NCBI RefSeq assembly: GCF_029227915.1 | Contig: NC_079884.1 | Location: forward strand, 4,900,001-4,964,000 | Reading direction: 5' to 3' | Origin: Hydractinia symbiolongicarpus | Lineage: Eukaryota > Cnidaria > Hydrozoa > Anthoathecata > Hydractiniidae | DNA: 64,000 nt | Shown here: in pieces, positions 60,165-64,000 of the stretch | How the letters are laid out: each line of letters begins with the position of its first letter | How positions within the stretch are numbered: position 1 is the first letter of the stretch | Made by a program: the position numbers and the translations under genes | The notes under the pieces: model-generated | The model's database searches: none | The model's input: only the letters and a program-made list of their open reading frames with translations | Told to the model about the DNA's origin: nothing

Positions 60165-63100
60165 CATGAGACTTGTAGTTTTCAAAAATGTTTTCATTTT
60201 TGATGAGACGCTTAATGAAAGAGGTTTAATCGCCGGTAAACGAAAACCCGCGACTTCCCGTAAATCCCGGACTCGGCCCGTATAGTCAAAAGTATGCAAA
60301 GAAAGTACCCAGGGAGTAAACTCATTTCTCGAACGATTTTTTAAATTATTTTTTCACCACTAAAACGCATGAGACTTGTAGTTTTCAAAAATGTTTTCAT
60401 TTTTGATGAGACGCTGAATAAAAGAAGTTTAATAACTGGCAAAGGAAAACCTGCGATTTCCCGTAAATCCCGGACTCGGCCCGTATAGTCAAAAGTATAC
60501 AAAGAAAGTACCCGGGGTGTAAACTCATTTCCCGAACGATTTTTTAAATTATTATTTCACCACTAAAGCCCATGAGACTTGTAGTTTTTAAAAATGTTTT
60601 CATTTTTGATGAGACGCTGAATAAAAGAAGTTTAATTGCCGGCAAACGAAAACCCGCGACTTCCCGTAAATCCCGGACTCGGCCCGTATAGTCAAAAGTA
60701 TACAAAGAAAGTACCCAGGGAGTAAACTCATTTCCCGAACGATTTTTTAAATTAATGTTCACCACTAAAACGCATGAGACTTGTAGTTTTCAGAAATGTT
60801 TTCATTTTTGATGAGACGCTTAATGAAAGTTGTTTAATCGCCGGTAAACAAAAACCCGCGATTTCCCGTAAATCCCGGGCTTGGTCCGTATAGTCGAATG
60901 TATACAAAAAAAGTACCCTGCGAGTAAACTCATTTCCGAAACGATTTTTTCAATTATCTTTTCACCACTAAAACGCAAGAGACTTGTAGTTTTCTAAAAT
61001 GTTTTTATTTTTGATGAGACGCTTAATGAAACAGGTTTGATCGCCGGCAAACGAAAACCCGCGATTTCCCGTAAATCCCGGTCTTGGCCCGTATAGTCGA
61101 ATGTATACAAAGAAAGTACCCTTTGAGTAAACTCATTTCCAAAACGATTTTTTAATTTATTTTTTCAACACTAAAACGCATGAGACTTGTAGTTTTCAAA
61201 AATGTTTTCATTTTTGATGAGACGCTTAATGAAAGAGGTTTAATCGCCGGCAAACGAAAACCCGAGATTTCCCTTAAATCCCGGGCTTGGCCCGTATAGT
61301 CAAAAGTATACAAAGATAGTACCCAGGGAGTAAACTCATTTCCCGAACGATTTTTTAATTTATTTTTTCACCACTAAAACGCATGAGACTTGTAGTTTTC
61401 AAAAATGTTTTCATTTTTGATAAGACGCTGAATAAAAGAAATTTAATCACCGGCAAACGAAAACCTGCGATTTCCCGTAAATCCCGGACTCGGCCCGTAT
61501 AGTCAAAAGTATACAAAGAAAGTACCCAGGGAGAAAACTAATTTCCCAAACGATTTTTTGAATTATTATTTCACCACTAGAGCCCATGAGACTTGTAGTT
61601 TTTAAAAATGTTTTCATTTTTGATGAGACGCTGAATAAAAGAAGTTTAATCGCCGGCAAACGAAAACCCGCGATTTCCCGTAAATCCCGGACTCGGCCCG
61701 TATAGTCAAAAGTATACAAAGAAAGTACCCAGGGAGTAAACTCATTTCCGGAACGATTTTTTAGAATTATTTTTTCACCACTAAAACGCATGAGACTTGT
61801 AGTTTTCAAAAATGTTTTCATTTTTGATGAGACGCTTAATGAAAGAGGTTTAATCGCCGGTAAACGAAAACCCGCGACTTCCCGTAAATCCCGGACTCGG
61901 CCCGTATAGTCAAAAGTATGCAAAGAAAGTACCCAGGGAGTAAACTCATTTCTCGAACGATTTTTTAAATTATTTTTTCACCACTAAAACGCATGAGACT
62001 TGTAGTTTTCAAAAATGTTTTCATTTTTGATGAGACGCTGAATAAAAGAAGTTTAATAACTGGCAAACGAAAACCTGCGATTTCCCGTAAATCCCGGACT
62101 CGGCCCGTATAGTCAAAAGTATACAAAATAAGTACCCGGGGTGTAAACTCATTTCCCGAACGATTTTTTAAATTATTATTTCACCACTAAAGCCCATGAG
62201 ACTTGTAGTTTTTAAAAATGTTTTCATTTTTGATGAGACGCTGAATAAAAGAAGTTTAATTGCCGGCAAACGAAAACCCGCGACTTCCCGTAAATCCCGG
62301 ACTCGGCCCGTATAGTCAAAAGTATACAAAGAAAGTACCCAGGGAGTAAACTCATTTCCCGAACGATTTTTTAAATTAATTTTCACCACTAAAACGCATG
62401 AGACTTGTAGTTTTCAGAAATGTTTTCATTTTTGATGAGACGCTTAATGAAAGTTGTTTAATCGCCGGTAAACAAAAACCCGCGATTTCCCGTAAATCCC
62501 GGGCTTGGTCCGTATAGTCGAATGTATACAAAGAAAGTACCCTGCGAGTAAACTCATTTCCGAAACGATTTTTTCAATTATCTTTTCACCACTAAAACGC
62601 ATGAGACTTGTAGTTTTCAAAAATGTTTTCATTTTTGATGAGACGCTGAATAAAAGAAGTTTAATCGCCAGCAAACGAAAACCCGCCATTTCCCGTAAAC
62701 CCCGGACTAGGTCCGTATAATCAAAAGTATACAAAGAAAGTACCCAGGGAGTAAACTCATTTCCCGAACGACTTTTTAAATTATTTTTTCAGCACTAAAA
62801 CGCATGAGACTTGTAGTTTTTAAAAATGTTTTCATTTTTGATGAGACGCTGAATAAAAGACGTTTAATCGCCGGCAAACGAAAACCCGCCATTTCCCGTA
62901 AACCCCGGACTCGGCCCGCATAGTCAAAATATACAAAGAAAGTACCCAGGGAGTAAACTCATTTCCCGAACGATTTTTTCAATTATCTTTTCACCACTAA
63001 AACGCATGAGACTTGCAGTTTTCAAAAATGTTTTCATTTTTGATGAGAGGCTTAATAAAAGAGGTTTAATCGCCGGCAAACAATATCCCGCGATTTCCCG

Positions 63101-64000
63101 TAAATCCCGGGCTTGGCCCGTATAGTCGAATGTATACAAAGAAAGTACCCAGGGAGTAAACTCATTTCCCGAACGATTTTTTAAATTTTTTTTGCACCAC
63201 TAAAACGCATGAGACTTGTAGTTTTCAAAAATGTTTTCATTTTTGATGAGACGCTTAATGAAACAGGTTTAATCGCCGGCAAACGAAAACCCGCGATTTC
63301 CCGTAAATCCCGGGCTTGGCCCGTATAGTCAAATGTATACAAAGAAAGTACCCTGTGAGTAAACTCATTTCCAGAACGATTTTTTAAGTTATTTTTTCAC
63401 CACTAAAACGCATGAGACTTGTAGTTTTCAGAAATGTTTTCATTTTTAATGAGACGCTTAATAAAAGTGGTTTAATCGCCGGCAAACGAAAACCCGCGAT
63501 TTCCCGTAAATCCCGGGCTTGGCCGGTATAGTCGAATGTATACAAAGAAAGTACCCTGTGAGTAAACTCATTTCCAAAACCATTTTTTGAATTATTTTTT
63601 CAGCACTAAAACGCATGAGACTTGTAGTTTTTAAAAATGTTTTCATTTTTGATGAGACGCTGAATAAAAGACGTTTAATCGTCGGCAAACGAAAACCCGC
63701 CATTTCCCGTAAACCCCGGACTCGGCCCGCATAGTCAAAATATACAAAGAAAGTACCCAGGGAGTAAACTCATTTCCCGAACGATTTTTTAATTTATTTT
63801 TTCAGCACTAAAACGCATGAGACTTGTAGTTTTTAAAAATGTTTTCATTTTTGATGAGACGGTGAATAAAAGAAGTTTAATCGCCGGCAAACGAAAACCC
63901 GCGATTTCCCGTAAATCCCGGACTCGGCCCGTATAGTCAAAAGTATACAAAGAAAGTACCCAGGGAGTAAACTCATTTCCGGAACGATTTTTTAAGTTAT
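60165..64000 (-). repeat. Next copy of the long-range unit, cut by the window edge
   Basis: Matches 54892-58327 and, after skipping two trimers, up to 59943. The end of the window (TCCGGAACGATTTTTTAAGTTAT) equals the sequence at ~59921-59943. Small differences include CTTAATAAAAGTGG (~63459) for CTTAATGAAAGTGG (~59402). The array clearly goes on beyond 64000. Confidence 0.85.

Larger units (their letters stand above)
41201..64000 (-). repeat. 203-bp satellite array, block 4 (minus orientation)
   Basis: About 112 monomers running to the window edge, all minus. It is built of nested higher-order repeats listed separately. No non-satellite sequence was seen in it. Recurrent subtypes include CCCGCCATTTCCCGTAAACC with CCCGCATAG, CACTAAAGCCCATG with TTATTATTTCACC, and TAATAACTGGC. 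Confidence 0.96.

Noticed and set aside
1-64000. CRISPR array
   Set aside because: The repeat is ~203 bp with no unique spacers between copies, there are no cas genes, and the inserted elements are eukaryotic retroelements.

Overview
The window looks like eukaryotic, probably invertebrate animal, repetitive DNA. Nearly all of it (about 59.6 kb of 64 kb) is one satellite family with a monomer of about 203 bp, roughly 290 copies. Both window ends lie inside the array. There are no host genes, RNA genes or CRISPR arrays. The only protein-coding sequence is a non-LTR retrotransposon (CR1/L2-like group) inserted in the array. The animal assignment rests on that element: an APE-type endonuclease plus reverse transcriptase, with an N-terminal DIEPNPGP 2A-type motif known from LINEs of several animal groups. 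The species cannot be named from this sequence.

Layout: (1) 1-23429, plus-oriented satellite with nested higher-order repeats: a 6/7-monomer unit, a near-perfect 3856 bp (19-monomer) tandem duplication, a 1015 bp 5-mer pair and a 2030 bp 10-mer pair. (2) 23430-27691, a LINE on the minus strand with a terminal poly(A), a second internal A tract, a 3' UTR, and one long ORF cut by a single in-frame stop at 25211-25213. (3) 27692-36972, plus-oriented satellite that continues the monomer interrupted by the LINE. (4) A head-to-head inversion junction at 36973-36979, with 37 bp perfect arms and a 7 bp spacer. (5) 36980-64000, the same satellite in minus orientation. It is interrupted at 41106-41200 by a short poly(A)-tailed retrocopy and contains nested duplications of 406, 608 (x3), 1014 (x3), 1216, 4665/5881 and 5273/4057 bp.

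The monomers fall into two main variant families with linked diagnostic bases, referred to below as type A (TTTTGAC plus CCGAGTCC) and type B (ATTCGAC plus CCAAGCCC), with finer subtypes. The order of subtypes, not just the monomer, is duplicated. Subtype markers are mirrored around the inversion junction, so the two orientations descend from an inverted duplication that was later changed by gain and loss of whole monomers. The pattern fits a centromeric or pericentromeric array evolving by unequal exchange, but nothing in the sequence proves centromere function. The many short open frames in the array are by-products of the repeat and are not annotated as genes.
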